A stretch of DNA of 64,000 bases from UBA10103 sp964437185 (GTDB lineage: Bacteria; Patescibacteriota; Minisyncoccia; Phycocordibacterales; UBA2100): contig CAYTFU010000001.1 of NCBI GenBank assembly GCA_964437185.1, positions 62,001-126,000 of the forward strand, read 5' to 3'. Below the pieces are notes generated by a model. It made no database searches. It was given only the letters and a program-made list of their open reading frames with translations, and was not told the DNA's origin. Shown one piece after another: positions 33,314 through 40,238 of the stretch (positions are counted from its first letter, which is position 1; the number at the start of each line of letters is the position of its first letter). The translations under genes and the position numbers were made by a program.

Positions 33314-34006
33314 TTAGTACACCGTACCAGGATCTTCCTGCGTAATAAGCTCATAAGGAATAAGCTCATTGTCGCGACACAAAAAATATGGGAGCTGATT
33401 GTGTGTGAAATTTACAATCTCGTGAGTCTTTTTATCCTTCCACTTCTCGGCAATTTCTTTCATTAGCTGTTTCTCGTCGGGGGATAGTGTTTGTATCTTT
33501 TCGTTCTTATTGCTCTCTGATTCGCTGATGAGAAGCATATCCTTGTCACCATCTGTCTTTCTTTCAATATTGATTTTTCCATCATCGGCGAGTTCGTCGA
33601 GTGCGCGAAAAAACATATCGGGCACTGGGCCGTACGCAATCTTTCGATATTGCATCCCACTCATACTCTCTAGATGATCATAAAACCAGGCGAAGTCTGC
33701 AAGGTAGAGTAATTTAGCAAGTTTAGTTTTCGGAACCTTTCCGTCGGCGGACAGCTCCATGCGTAAGAATGTAAGGATCATATGTTTATATTTCTCAATG
33801 TCTGGAATCTCCCCAGACAAAATCTCATCAACTCCGATACCAAAAAGAGTCGCGAGTTTCTTTGCCTCGTCCAAACTCAGCTCTTGTTTGCCAGCCTCAA
33901 TGGCTGTGTATGTAGGGCGTGAAACACCGATAGCCTTTGCCAGCTGCTCTTGCGAAAGAGCCTTCTGAATCCGCAATTCCTTAACTTTTTGCATATACTT
34001 GCTCAT
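33314..34006 (-). CDS. HTH-XRE plus Panacea (SocA/DUF4065) antitoxin
   Basis: 230 residues from the ATG at 34006. N-terminal XRE helix-turn-helix (VKELRIQKALSQEQLAKAIGVSRPTYTAIEAGKQELSLDEAKKLA, about 8-52) and a C-terminal DUF4065/Panacea domain (KTKLAKLLYLADFAWFYDHLESMSGMQYRKIAYGPVPDMFF, about 105-145; ending ELIPYELI). Panacea proteins act as antitoxins in type II pairs. The upstream in-frame ATG at 34066 lies beyond the promoter and is rejected. Autoregulation is suggested by the operator at 33991-34021. Confidence 0.87.
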   Translation of the reverse strand: MSKYMQKVKELRIQKALSQEQLAKAIGVSRPTYTAIEAGKQELSLDEAKKLATLFGIGVDEILSGEIPDIEKYKHMILTFLRMELSADGKVPKTKLAKLLYLADFAWFYDHLESMSGMQYRKIAYGPVPDMFFRALDELADDGKINIERKTDGDKDMLLISESESNKNEKIQTLSPDEKQLMKEIAEKWKDKKTHEIVNFTHNQLPYFLCRDNELIPYELITQEDPGTVY

Positions 34007-34041
34007 ATGAAAAGTATATGCAAATGATGCAAAACTGTCAA
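33991..34041 (-). promoter_or_regulatory. Promoter with a perfect 10-bp inverted-repeat operator
   Basis: Minus strand: TTGACA (34036-34041), 17 bp, TATACT (34013-34018), 6 nt, ATG. GCATATACTT (33991-34000) and AAGTATATGC (34012-34021) are perfect inverted arms with an 11-nt spacer, so centres are about two helical turns apart. They cover the -10 box, the start site and codons 3-5, an ideal autorepressor site for the XRE domain. Confidence 0.75.
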
Positions 34042-34136
34042 GCAGATTTGGTCGAATAATTGACATGTCTGGCAGGTGCTTTAAAATGGGGCGTTAGCGT
34101 AGTCGAACTAGCGTTATCAGCACCGTATCTCAACAT

Positions 34137-34268
34137 ATGGCCCATTCAAAAGTGACCCGTAAAGCAGTCGCCAGCAAGGCATCGGCAGTTCTCCGCAACT
34201 CCCATTCAAGCAAGGCGGCGAAGAGTGCCGCGGCAAGCGCACTATCACAGCGTCACCGAAACAGGTAA
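34137..34268 (+). CDS. Small basic Lys/Ser/Ala-rich protein, 43 residues
   Basis: MAHSKVTRKAVASKASAVLR begins a 43-residue protein ending SALSQRHRNR. It resembles the short KVTSxxxASKAxKxLxxxxSSKAAKSAAxSALSQ-type basic proteins that stand alone in many bacteria, often near accessory loci. It is divergent from the HTH-Panacea gene. No Shine-Dalgarno site is seen. Role unknown. Confidence 0.6.
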   Translation: MAHSKVTRKAVASKASAVLRNSHSSKAAKSAAASALSQRHRNR

Positions 34269-34308
34269 CGAGAGTTATCCAAAACCTCGTCTTTGGCGGA
34301 GTTTGAAT

Positions 34309-34455
34309 TTATGCTTTCGAGGTCAATTTTTTATACCTCTCAAACAAAAACTCCAGCCGCTCGGGTTCGGATTTGAGATTTGCTGAGACAACCGACCACA
34401 GCGATACGCGAAACGGGGCAGCAAGCCACCCCAAGGGAGAGAACTTTTCGCGCAT
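34309..34455 (-). CDS. Small protein ending in the SEPER...LFERYKKLT motif
   Basis: 48 residues: MREKFSPLGWLAAPFRVSLW then ...NLKSEPERLEFLFERYKKLT. The frame continues a further 14 codons upstream without a better start. The C-terminal motif matches the orphan fragment at 32814 (SEPER, LFE, YK, LT), which argues that this is real coding sequence of a shared family rather than chance. Could be a truncated remnant. Confidence 0.5.
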   Translation of the reverse strand: MREKFSPLGWLAAPFRVSLWSVVSANLKSEPERLEFLFERYKKLTSKA

Positions 34456-34668
34456 CGCTCTGGCAAGTCCAATATTTCTGCTTTCGTCGTTTCCGACTCA
34501 TCAGCGCGAGAAATACTCGCGGAGCAGACCCGACAGTTGCAAATCATCGGGAATTTTTGTGAGACTGAACGGCGCATACCGCGAGCCCCTTCTGTTCGCT
34601 AAGGGAGCCTCAGCGAACACTTATCCCCCCAAGGGGCAAGACAGGTTGTTTTCCTGCCTCCGAATCCC

Positions 34669-34923
34669 TCACCCGCTAAGCTCGGCGATGAGCAGTGCGG
34701 CAGTCGCTTCCGAAACTCCGGCACGTTGGAACGCCGAGAGTGCGAGCTTGCCGCCAGTCACGGGATCGAACTCTTTCAAACCCCGATTCGCATCCCCGAG
34801 GACCCGCTCGAGGACCCGCTCGCCGAACTCCCGATCGTGCTCGGCGAGCCCGTGCCGTTGGGCCATGAAGGCGGCGATCTCGCCAATCGCCTTCTGCCGC
34901 AACGTCGAATTAATCTTAACCAT
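34669..34923 (-). CDS. Hypothetical helical protein, about 84 residues
   Basis: AAGGAGG precedes two in-frame ATGs (34929 and 34923); the second has better spacing. Helical, with a tandem 12-bp duplication at 34798-34821 encoding ERVLERVL. C-terminus AFQRAGVSEATAALLIAELSG. It shares its leader (hairpin plus Shine-Dalgarno) with the hairpin-rich gene at 35909, so the two are probably co-regulated. No family recognised. Confidence 0.6.
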   Translation of the reverse strand: MVKINSTLRQKAIGEIAAFMAQRHGLAEHDREFGERVLERVLGDANRGLKEFDPVTGGKLALSAFQRAGVSEATAALLIAELSG

Positions 34924-34948
34924 GATCATGCCCCTCCTTAGAGCGTTC

Positions 34949-34968
34949 GCATCAATTACCCGTGATGC
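34949..34968 (-). promoter_or_regulatory. Leader hairpin shared with the 35909 gene
   Basis: GCATCA and TGATGC form a 6-bp stem some 15 nt before AAGGAGG. The same order (hairpin with GCATC/GATGC core, short gap, AAAGGAGG) recurs at 35933-35954. Confidence 0.5.
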
Positions 34969-35042
34969 AAAAGTCGGGCGCGCTCTTGGCGCAATGAACT
35001 ATTTCCCTTTGAGAGTACAAACTATTTTATACGCTCAAGAGG

Positions 35043-35076
35043 AGAGGCGAGCATGAAACCAATCATGCTCGCCTCT
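35043..35076 (-). terminator. Hairpin downstream of the hairpin-rich gene
   Basis: AGAGGCGAGCATG (35043-35055) and CATGCTCGCCTCT (35064-35076) form a perfect 13-bp stem with an 8-nt loop. Only a weak T-rich tail (CCTCTTGA on the minus strand). Confidence 0.6.
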
Positions 35077-35150
35077 ACCAAACCTAGAGTTTTCTGTCGG
35101 GCAACTCCAGCCCGTGCGAACGCCTCCGTGCAAGCATTCGCAAACCATCT

Positions 35151-35909
35151 CTACCCAGCACGGTGGGCCGGAGGTGGAGATGCCCTATTCGGCATCTCCA
35201 CCTCCGGCATTATTTCCGCCGGAAGATCGTCGGCCCCCGGGAGTGGGGGCGGGGGCGGCGGGGCATCCTTCCCCTCAATCGCCGCGGCATACGCCGCGGC
35301 GATTTCGAAGAGCAGACTGTCCGGCTTTCCCGGGAGGTGGCTCAAGCTGAGCCCCTCCCAGATTTTTGCGGCAACCCAACTGGGCCGCCGCTGATAGTCC
35401 CCGTCGAACAGAGCCGTGGAGAAAGGGGCGATTGCCCCCTCCCACGCCGCCTTGCGGGCGGCGTATCGTTCGAGGGCTTGCGCCCCCGAAAAAAGTCCGT
35501 AGGTCCCCCAGACCGCCAGGACTTCTCCCGGCTCCGCCTGGAGCTCAGGCGGAAGTAGGGACTGGACCCTCCACCCGCTTTGAGCCCCCTCATAGACGAC
35601 CGTACGGTCGTCTACGAAGCCGTACCGGTAACGGCTCCACGCCGTTACCCACACGGCGACGAAGGGGATGACCCCCTCCTCGCCGTAATGCCGCCGCCCA
35701 AAGGCGGCGGGGGCGACCGCCCCCATCACCTGCCTGGAGGCTTTCGCCTCCAGCTGGGCCTCCGCCCAGGATCCAGCCTCCTGGTCGGCGCGGACAATGA
35801 AGTCCGCCGTCGAGTTGAAGTCGGCCTCATGGCCGACTCCGTCGGTAGCGGCCGCCTCGATGAGGCGGTCAATGGTGAGCGGGGCGGCCAGCCGATAAAG
35901 AATAAACAT
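35151..35909 (-). CDS. Hypothetical protein encoded by a hairpin-saturated gene
   Basis: 252 residues, ATG at 35909 with AAAGGAGG 8 nt upstream. The protein is Ala/Pro/Trp-rich: LIEAAATDGVGHEADF, VWVTAWSRYRYGFVDDRTVVYEG, EVLAVWGTYGLFSGAQALERYAARKAAW, then a Pro tract (about 219-224) and an acidic/Pro tail. No family recognised. The nucleotide sequence is exceptional: nearly the whole length is a chain of perfect inverted repeats (see the repeat entry), often with 4-nt loops, and GC content is clearly above the neighbours. Synonymous codon choice seems shaped by RNA or DNA folding. The last stem, 18 bp, ends just before the stop codon. Confidence 0.7.
   Translation of the reverse strand: MFILYRLAAPLTIDRLIEAAATDGVGHEADFNSTADFIVRADQEAGSWAEAQLEAKASRQVMGAVAPAAFGRRHYGEEGVIPFVAVWVTAWSRYRYGFVDDRTVVYEGAQSGWRVQSLLPPELQAEPGEVLAVWGTYGLFSGAQALERYAARKAAWEGAIAPFSTALFDGDYQRRPSWVAAKIWEGLSLSHLPGKPDSLLFEIAAAYAAAIEGKDAPPPPPPLPGADDLPAEIMPEVEMPNRASPPPAHRAG
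35167..35868 (-). repeat. Series of at least 15 perfect hairpins inside one coding sequence
   Basis: Stem arms (plus coordinates): 35167-35184/35191-35208 (18 bp); 35277-35288/35293-35304 (12 bp); 35332-35343/35349-35359 (11 bp, one bulge); 35425-35429/35434-35438; 35444-35451/35457-35464 (8 bp); 35533-35540/35546-35553 (8 bp); 35593-35614 (22-base perfect palindrome); 35627-35635/35641-35649 (9 bp); 35653-35659/35680-35686 (7 bp, inner GGGG/CCCC); 35691-35698/35703-35710 (8 bp); 35709-35714/35719-35724; 35734-35741/35746-35753 (8 bp); 35754-35759/35764-35769; 35790-35795/35802-35807; 35819-35826/35831-35838 (8 bp); 35852-35858/35862-35868 (7 bp). Many loops are exactly 4 nt; read as mRNA two are GNRA type (GAAA, GCAA). 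Confidence 0.85.
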
Positions 35910-35932
35910 TTAGTTGCCCTCCTTTAGGGCGT

Positions 35933-35954
35933 GCGCATCATTTGCCGGATGCGC
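35933..35954 (-). promoter_or_regulatory. Leader hairpin of the hairpin-rich gene
   Basis: GCGCATC (35933-35939) and GATGCGC (35948-35954) flank an 8-nt loop, upstream of AAAGGAGG. Counterpart of 34949-34968. Confidence 0.5.
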
Positions 35955-36115
35955 GTTCGGTTGGGTCGCATGATTGCGATCCCTTAGCTGCGCCAACTAT
36001 ATGCGGGCGCAGAGTAAGGAATAACATTTCACATGATCCCCGTGCGAAAGCCGAGTCGGCTTCCATACGTGAATCACGATTTTGTGGCTGTGCGATGCTT
36101 TGCTATAGTGCACAC

Positions 36116-36304
36116 ATGACTAATCTCACTCTCAAAAAGCAAGTCGAGCTCCTCCGCTCTGCGGTCATTGGCCTTATTGGCAAAGATTCCGAGGGCAAGT
36201 ATCGACCGGAGTTTGTCGAGAGCACGTTTGCTGCGCTTCGCCGCAAACCGACACATCGTTTCGTCAATGCGAAACAGTTTCTCGCTGATATCGAACGATT
36301 GTAA
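36116..36304 (+). CDS. RelB-like antitoxin
   Basis: 62 residues, MTNLTLKKQVELLRSAVIGLIG..., ending RFVNAKQFLADIERL. Composition and position fit a small antitoxin placed 4 nt before a RelE-like toxin gene; the DNA-binding fold cannot be named with confidence. TATAGT at 36104-36109 lies 6 nt before the ATG, with TTGTGG 16 bp further upstream, so the mRNA is leaderless. Confidence 0.7.
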   Translation: MTNLTLKKQVELLRSAVIGLIGKDSEGKYRPEFVESTFAALRRKPTHRFVNAKQFLADIERL

Positions 36305-36308
36305 TCCC

Positions 36309-36572
36309 ATGAACCAAGTCTGGCATGACCGTTATTTCGGAAAACAGGTCGCCCGTCTCGATCCGCATGTACGCCAGAAACTCGCTGCACTCATTGAGAT
36401 TCTGGAGCAAAACCCCTACGATCCCCGATTGCACACCAAGCACTTATCCGAACCCTTTGCAGGCGTATTATCTTTTCGGGTGACGAGAGATTGGCGAGTT
36501 ACTTTTCACTTTAATGACACGTCAACCATCCAACTTCTCGAAGTGAAACACCGCAAAGATATCTATCGGTAA
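36309..36572 (+). CDS. RelE/ParE-superfamily toxin (mRNA interferase-like)
   Basis: 87 residues from the ATG at 36309. FGKQVARLDPHVRQKLAALIEILEQNPYDPRLHTKHLSEPFAGVLSFRVTRDWRVTFHF then TIQLLEVKHRKDIYR is the classic RelE/YoeB/ParE arrangement with basic catalytic-face residues (KHL, RVTRDWRV) and a C-terminal HRKDIYR. It should be neutralised by the product of the gene 4 nt upstream. A very stable UUCG-loop hairpin follows the stop. Confidence 0.88.
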   Translation: MNQVWHDRYFGKQVARLDPHVRQKLAALIEILEQNPYDPRLHTKHLSEPFAGVLSFRVTRDWRVTFHFNDTSTIQLLEVKHRKDIYR

Positions 36573-36580
36573 GAGTCTGG

Positions 36581-36606
36581 GGCGGCCCGCCTTCGGGCGG
36601 GCCGCC
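36581..36606. terminator. UUCG-tetraloop hairpin
   Basis: GGCGGCCCGCC, loop TTCG, GGCGGGCCGCC: an 11-bp perfect stem closed by C(UUCG)G. Followed on the plus strand by ATGAATCTTGTAATTTTTT. Confidence 0.75.
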
Positions 36607-37050
36607 ATGAATCTTGTAATTTTTTACATCCCGCCTCATGTCTCTCCACACAAGACGGGGTTGATAACATTTCTCTCTATGTGGTCTGTCAAAGATCACG
36701 TCTCATACCTCGAACCTTTCGGGGTGGAGACATTTCTAGAGATAAAAGTTGGTTTAGATTTTTATCTCCAGCCGATGTCTCAACTCTGTGCTGAGAACTC
36801 TTCTGTCATCCGCGTTTGACGCGGAGAAGACGGTTGGCGCGTAATTCTTCCGAATCACTTGAGTCTGGTAGGCGATATTTGCTGTCGCCTCTCCTTTCTC
36901 AAACGCAGCCTGCAAATAGATGTGTTACGAATCACGCCTCTCTCCCCGGAGGTTCAAAGGTACAACCTTTGAACACTGCGTGGTGCGCTTCGCACTACAC
37001 CCTTGTCCTGCGTAGCCTTGGCGACGCAGGGCAAAGAACTTTTTTATCTG
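36607..37050 (-). ncRNA. Candidate structured non-coding RNA
   Basis: No convincing protein frame occupies this stretch. On the minus strand it begins just after a consensus promoter (37056-37084). It holds stems GAGATAAAA/TTTTATCTC nested within GAGACAT/ATGTCTC (about 36727-36781), TCCGCGT/ACGCGGA (about 36809-36825), GTTCAAAGGT/ACCTTTGAAC (36952-36974) and CCTGCGT/ACGCAGG (37007-37030). I checked by eye for tmRNA, RNase P and SRP RNA signatures and found none. Length and end are unknown. Confidence 0.4.
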
Positions 37051-37055
37051 CGAGC

Positions 37056-37084
37056 AGTATAGCATCGGGGTTACTCATTGTCAA
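37056..37084 (-). promoter_or_regulatory. Consensus sigma-70 promoter reading into the gene-less region
   Basis: Minus strand: TTGACA (37079-37084), 17 bp, TATACT (37056-37061). Both hexamers and spacing are near ideal, yet no protein gene follows. Confidence 0.7.
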
Positions 37085-37210
37085 GTATCTCATTACAGTT
37101 ATTTTCAAAATGACACGACTTTTGAGGCCTTATTTGCAGTATTTTATGGTTTTAGCCATATTTCTGTCACAATCGCTTGACAAAGAATATGCTTTTGATA
37201 AGCTAGGAGT

Positions 37211-38062
37211 ATGAACCAAACACTGGAGAGTAGTTACAAACAATCGCTCACACAGGCTGGGCTTACTGAGCAGCAGGCCCGTGTGTACGAATCGCTCATT
37301 AGGAGTGGGGACTCCCCTGCTCGTGCAATCGCTCTCAATAGTGGTATGTCCCGCCCCCTTGCGTACAAGGTACTTGAAGAACTCAAAAACGCGGGGCTCG
37401 TAGAAAAGATCGACAAGCCAGGTGTCGCTCGCTTTTCTGCTGCGCATCCTTTGAAACTCAAGGAGATCGCGGATACGCGACTCCAATCGGCCGAAAACGC
37501 AAAGACAGCCGTCGATGGCGCGCTTCACAAGCTCATTTCTGATTTCAATCTTGTATCGGGCAAGCCCGGTGTTAGATTTTTTGAAGGTAAAGACGGTGTC
37601 CGAGAAGTGATGAACGACGCACTCACTTCAATGACGGAAATATATTCGTATGTCGACATCGACGCGGTGGAGCGGGAGATTCCAGACATCAGTCGAGACT
37701 TTGCCAAAGCTCGCCAAAAGCTTGGGCTCAAAAAGAAAAACATCGGCGTCGATACACCGCAAAATCGCGCGGAGATTGAAGGCTACTACACCGACGTTAC
37801 CGAGGAGCGGCTTATCCCTTGGCCCACACAGTCATTCGGCACCGTGATGCAGATCTACGACGGCAAGGTGTCGTACTTCACGCTCGGCGAGCAGATGGTG
37901 GGCGTGATCATCGCCGATCCACACATCTACGAGATGCATCGCTCACTCTTTGAGTTTACTTGGAACAACCCGCTCGCGTATATTCCCCAAAATACTCAGG
38001 CCGCCTCACGCAATGACTCGGATTCGGGCTCGAGTACAATATCGCACGTATCGACTCCGTGA
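37211..38062 (+). CDS. TrmB-family transcriptional regulator
   Basis: 283 residues. N-terminal winged helix (LTEQQARVYESLIRSGDSPARAIALNSGMSRPLAYKVLEELKNAGLVEKI, about 18-67), a coiled linker, and a C-terminal domain with VRFFEGKDGVREVMNDAL, common to TrmB-like regulators of sugar and other pathways. The promoter TTGACA (37177-37182), 16 bp, TAAGCT ends 6 nt before the ATG. The 3' end overlaps the end of the convergent GNAT gene by 67 bp, which is unusually long. Confidence 0.88.
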   Translation: MNQTLESSYKQSLTQAGLTEQQARVYESLIRSGDSPARAIALNSGMSRPLAYKVLEELKNAGLVEKIDKPGVARFSAAHPLKLKEIADTRLQSAENAKTAVDGALHKLISDFNLVSGKPGVRFFEGKDGVREVMNDALTSMTEIYSYVDIDAVEREIPDISRDFAKARQKLGLKKKNIGVDTPQNRAEIEGYYTDVTEERLIPWPTQSFGTVMQIYDGKVSYFTLGEQMVGVIIADPHIYEMHRSLFEFTWNNPLAYIPQNTQAASRNDSDSGSSTISHVSTP

Positions 38063-38598
38063 TCGTCTTTGTAGGAGCGGAGTAATCTGAATCCGAATTT
38101 TTCATAAAACGGCACAAGGCTCGGGTCGCACTCTGCGTACAACGGACCTGAGACCAGCTCTTTGTTAAGCGCGATTTCAAGTAGCGCTTGCCCCAGCGCC
38201 CCACCCTCATACACGGGATTTGTCATAAATGACCCCATGTGTTTACCATTGTCATTGCTCGCTGTCAGATAATCGAAGCGAACAAATGTAATGAGCTCTC
38301 CTCCTTTCCTATACAGGTAGAACCGTGCATCTGGACTCGTAAATGCTCGATCGAGCCCTCCACGGAGTTCTTGCATCAAGGTCTCGGGATACTTGCCCGC
38401 ATAGTATTTTTCTTGAATGTTTCGCATGGCTTGCTTGTCTTCTTCACTTACGGAATCTCCTGCAATGACTTCAAGAGAGGTATCTCGCACCGATTCGAGC
38501 GAGAGCGCCCCCTGTCGACGCAATGTTTTGCAGGCATCTATAAAGAGCCGCGCATCCGCGCGTACAGACTCAACGAGTGCTGTAAGTTGGGCTGGATT
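37996..38598 (-). CDS. GNAT acetyltransferase domain, second part of a frameshifted gene
   Basis: The stand-alone frame begins with ATG at 38523 (175 residues), but the same frame continues upstream to an A7 run (plus T7, 38597-38603), where it joins the 38538-40103 frame by a -1 shift: HEYKK then NPAQLTALVESVRADARLFIDA. The GNAT core is FYLYRKGGELITFVRFDYL, FMTNPVYEGGALGQALLEIALN (acetyl-CoA motif A, degenerate) and LVPFYEKFGFRLL. Substrate unknown. Either a programmed frameshift, a recent mutation or a sequencing error. Confidence 0.7.
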   Translation of the reverse strand, partial: NPAQLTALVESVRADARLFIDACKTLRRQGALSLESVRDTSLEVIAGDSVSEEDKQAMRNIQEKYYAGKYPETLMQELRGGLDRAFTSPDARFYLYRKGGELITFVRFDYLTASNDNGKHMGSFMTNPVYEGGALGQALLEIALNKELVSGPLYAECDPSLVPFYEKFGFRLLRSYKDDHGVDTCDIVLEPESESLREAA

Positions 38599-40103
38599 TT
38601 TTTGTATTCATGTGCCTGCTCAAGGAGCTTCTTTGCGCGATTGAGCTGCTTACCGATGATCGATTCGACGGCGGCACTGCTCTCAACGCCAAACTGTTCG
38701 CGCAAATAATCGCCCGTTGAATCAATTGCGCCAACAAGCTGACCATATGCCTCAAATACCCTTTTCGCATCTTCGCGCGAGACGGTTTGAGAAAATCCAA
38801 AGACCTTGTCGCGCAGCGCTTCGTCGCCCGCAGTAACAAGAAACGTGCGTAGTCCATTGGTGCCGAAATTGTGAGTAAAATCTTTAATCGGTTGAATGTC
38901 GCCGAGCGTTCGTTCGCGCACTAACCGTTGGAAGTGAAATTGTTCTCGAAGGGACAAAGAGTCGAGCGACAGGCCGAAATCTTTTTCGAACTCTGAACGA
39001 ATGGCTTTTGAGAAAAACAATTGCTGTGCAAACACCTCCTCTTCCTTCGCGGATTTTGAAATTCCCTCCGAAAAAAATACATTGTCTATAGCTAGGACCC
39101 GATCCTCGCGGGGCTTATTCGTATAACTTCCGGTCTCCCTCTGCTTCTTATCCCACTCGCTTTCATCAAAAAAATGAGCCCGCACTTCGTGCTGTAACCG
39201 AAAGTAGTGCCGCATTTCTGGCGTGTAATCCTGCCATAAATCAATCGCCTCATACGGCCAATCGCCCATATCTCGACCTCTAAATTCCGCAAGGTATTCA
39301 GCCCGCCCTGTCGCAGCTTTCTCATATGCAGGCCCGGCTTCGTTCAATTCCTCAAAAAGTTTATCGAGCTGCTGTGATTCACTCGCGGGGGCAACGATGC
39401 ATACTGACCGGTCATGAACAGTCGTAACAATGGCGTATTGCCGATTATTGATTCGAAACGGCATCATATTATCTTGGATTGCTGAACTCTTGAACCACGC
39501 GTCAGGGGCCGAACGTATCCTCTCTTCCCAAGTTTTCGTGGCCAGATGGAGGAAATAGTTATCCGTGGGTTGATGGAAAGATTCGAGAAAGTTGATTGCA
39601 GTATCCGCAATCTGAGAACGTTCTTGGGGGCTGATTCTATCGAACCAATCCCAATTGTGTACGTAGCCATTCACCACGGCCTGAGTGAGGCGTAATGCGT
39701 CGGAGAAAAAAGCCGGGTCAGCAGATATTTCTCCCTTTATGAGCGCTGCGAGCGACTCGCGGAGCTCTCGCCCACTCTCCCCCAAGGCAAAACGTTGGAA
39801 TTCAGTTTCCCATGCCTTGCATTGGTCATGATCACCCCAAGCAGCACGATGCTCATCGGTACCTACTCCAGTTTCCGATAGCCGCTTCTCGGTATCGTGG
39901 AGGTGATGAATCCATGATAGAGAGTCTTTGGCTGCGACCGCTGGATTTAAATTAGGAAGTTGGCTTCGAAGAGAGTCCATGGCCTTCGTAAAATCACGCG
40001 GAAGTGATCGCCACGGATCTCGATCCTCTTTTGATTCAGCGGGTATTTTCTCGATCGTGGGTCCATCTTTTTTACGAGAGGGTGGCCGGGGCGATTGTCG
40101 CAT
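38538..40103 (-). CDS. Orphan helical protein, first part of a frameshifted gene
   Basis: 521 residues. TATGCT at 40110-40115 lies 6 nt before the ATG. After a basic N-terminus (MRQSPRPPSRKKDGPTIEK) the protein is helical and soluble; GLSLDSLSLREQFHFQRLVRE and THNFGTNGLRTFLVTAGDEALRDKV (about 385-440) look like a conserved core of a Parcubacteria-type protein that carries varied C-terminal domains. Here that C-terminal domain would be the GNAT module in the -1 frame. The last 18 residues past the A7 run are probably out of frame. Confidence 0.7.
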   Translation of the reverse strand: MRQSPRPPSRKKDGPTIEKIPAESKEDRDPWRSLPRDFTKAMDSLRSQLPNLNPAVAAKDSLSWIHHLHDTEKRLSETGVGTDEHRAAWGDHDQCKAWETEFQRFALGESGRELRESLAALIKGEISADPAFFSDALRLTQAVVNGYVHNWDWFDRISPQERSQIADTAINFLESFHQPTDNYFLHLATKTWEERIRSAPDAWFKSSAIQDNMMPFRINNRQYAIVTTVHDRSVCIVAPASESQQLDKLFEELNEAGPAYEKAATGRAEYLAEFRGRDMGDWPYEAIDLWQDYTPEMRHYFRLQHEVRAHFFDESEWDKKQRETGSYTNKPREDRVLAIDNVFFSEGISKSAKEEEVFAQQLFFSKAIRSEFEKDFGLSLDSLSLREQFHFQRLVRERTLGDIQPIKDFTHNFGTNGLRTFLVTAGDEALRDKVFGFSQTVSREDAKRVFEAYGQLVGAIDSTGDYLREQFGVESSAAVESIIGKQLNRAKKLLEQAHEYKKIQPNLQHSLSLYARMRGSL

Positions 40104-40238
40104 CCCGCCAGCATATCATTCGGGCCCAAGTGCTCGCCATGATAAGGTAAGAAAGCTATGGGGAATCCGTCTGAGCAGTTGAAAGCTCACCCTTCGTTGT
40201 ATCGTTGTAATAAAGAGGCGTCGTGATATATTTTTCTT

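Noticed and set aside
35053..35558. Plus-strand frames overlapping the hairpin-rich gene
   Set aside because: Open mainly because inverted repeats mirror the codons; the minus frame has the Shine-Dalgarno site and shared leader.
36607..37050. tmRNA, RNase P or SRP RNA
   Set aside because: No tag reading frame ending in an Ala-Ala-type tag, no tRNA-like ends, no GAGGAAAGTCC or GGAAGCAGCC-type core could be found on either strand by eye.
36816..37214. 132-codon plus-strand frame in the structured spacer
   Set aside because: Low-complexity Arg/Ser/Leu translation, no start signal, and crosses the minus-strand promoter.
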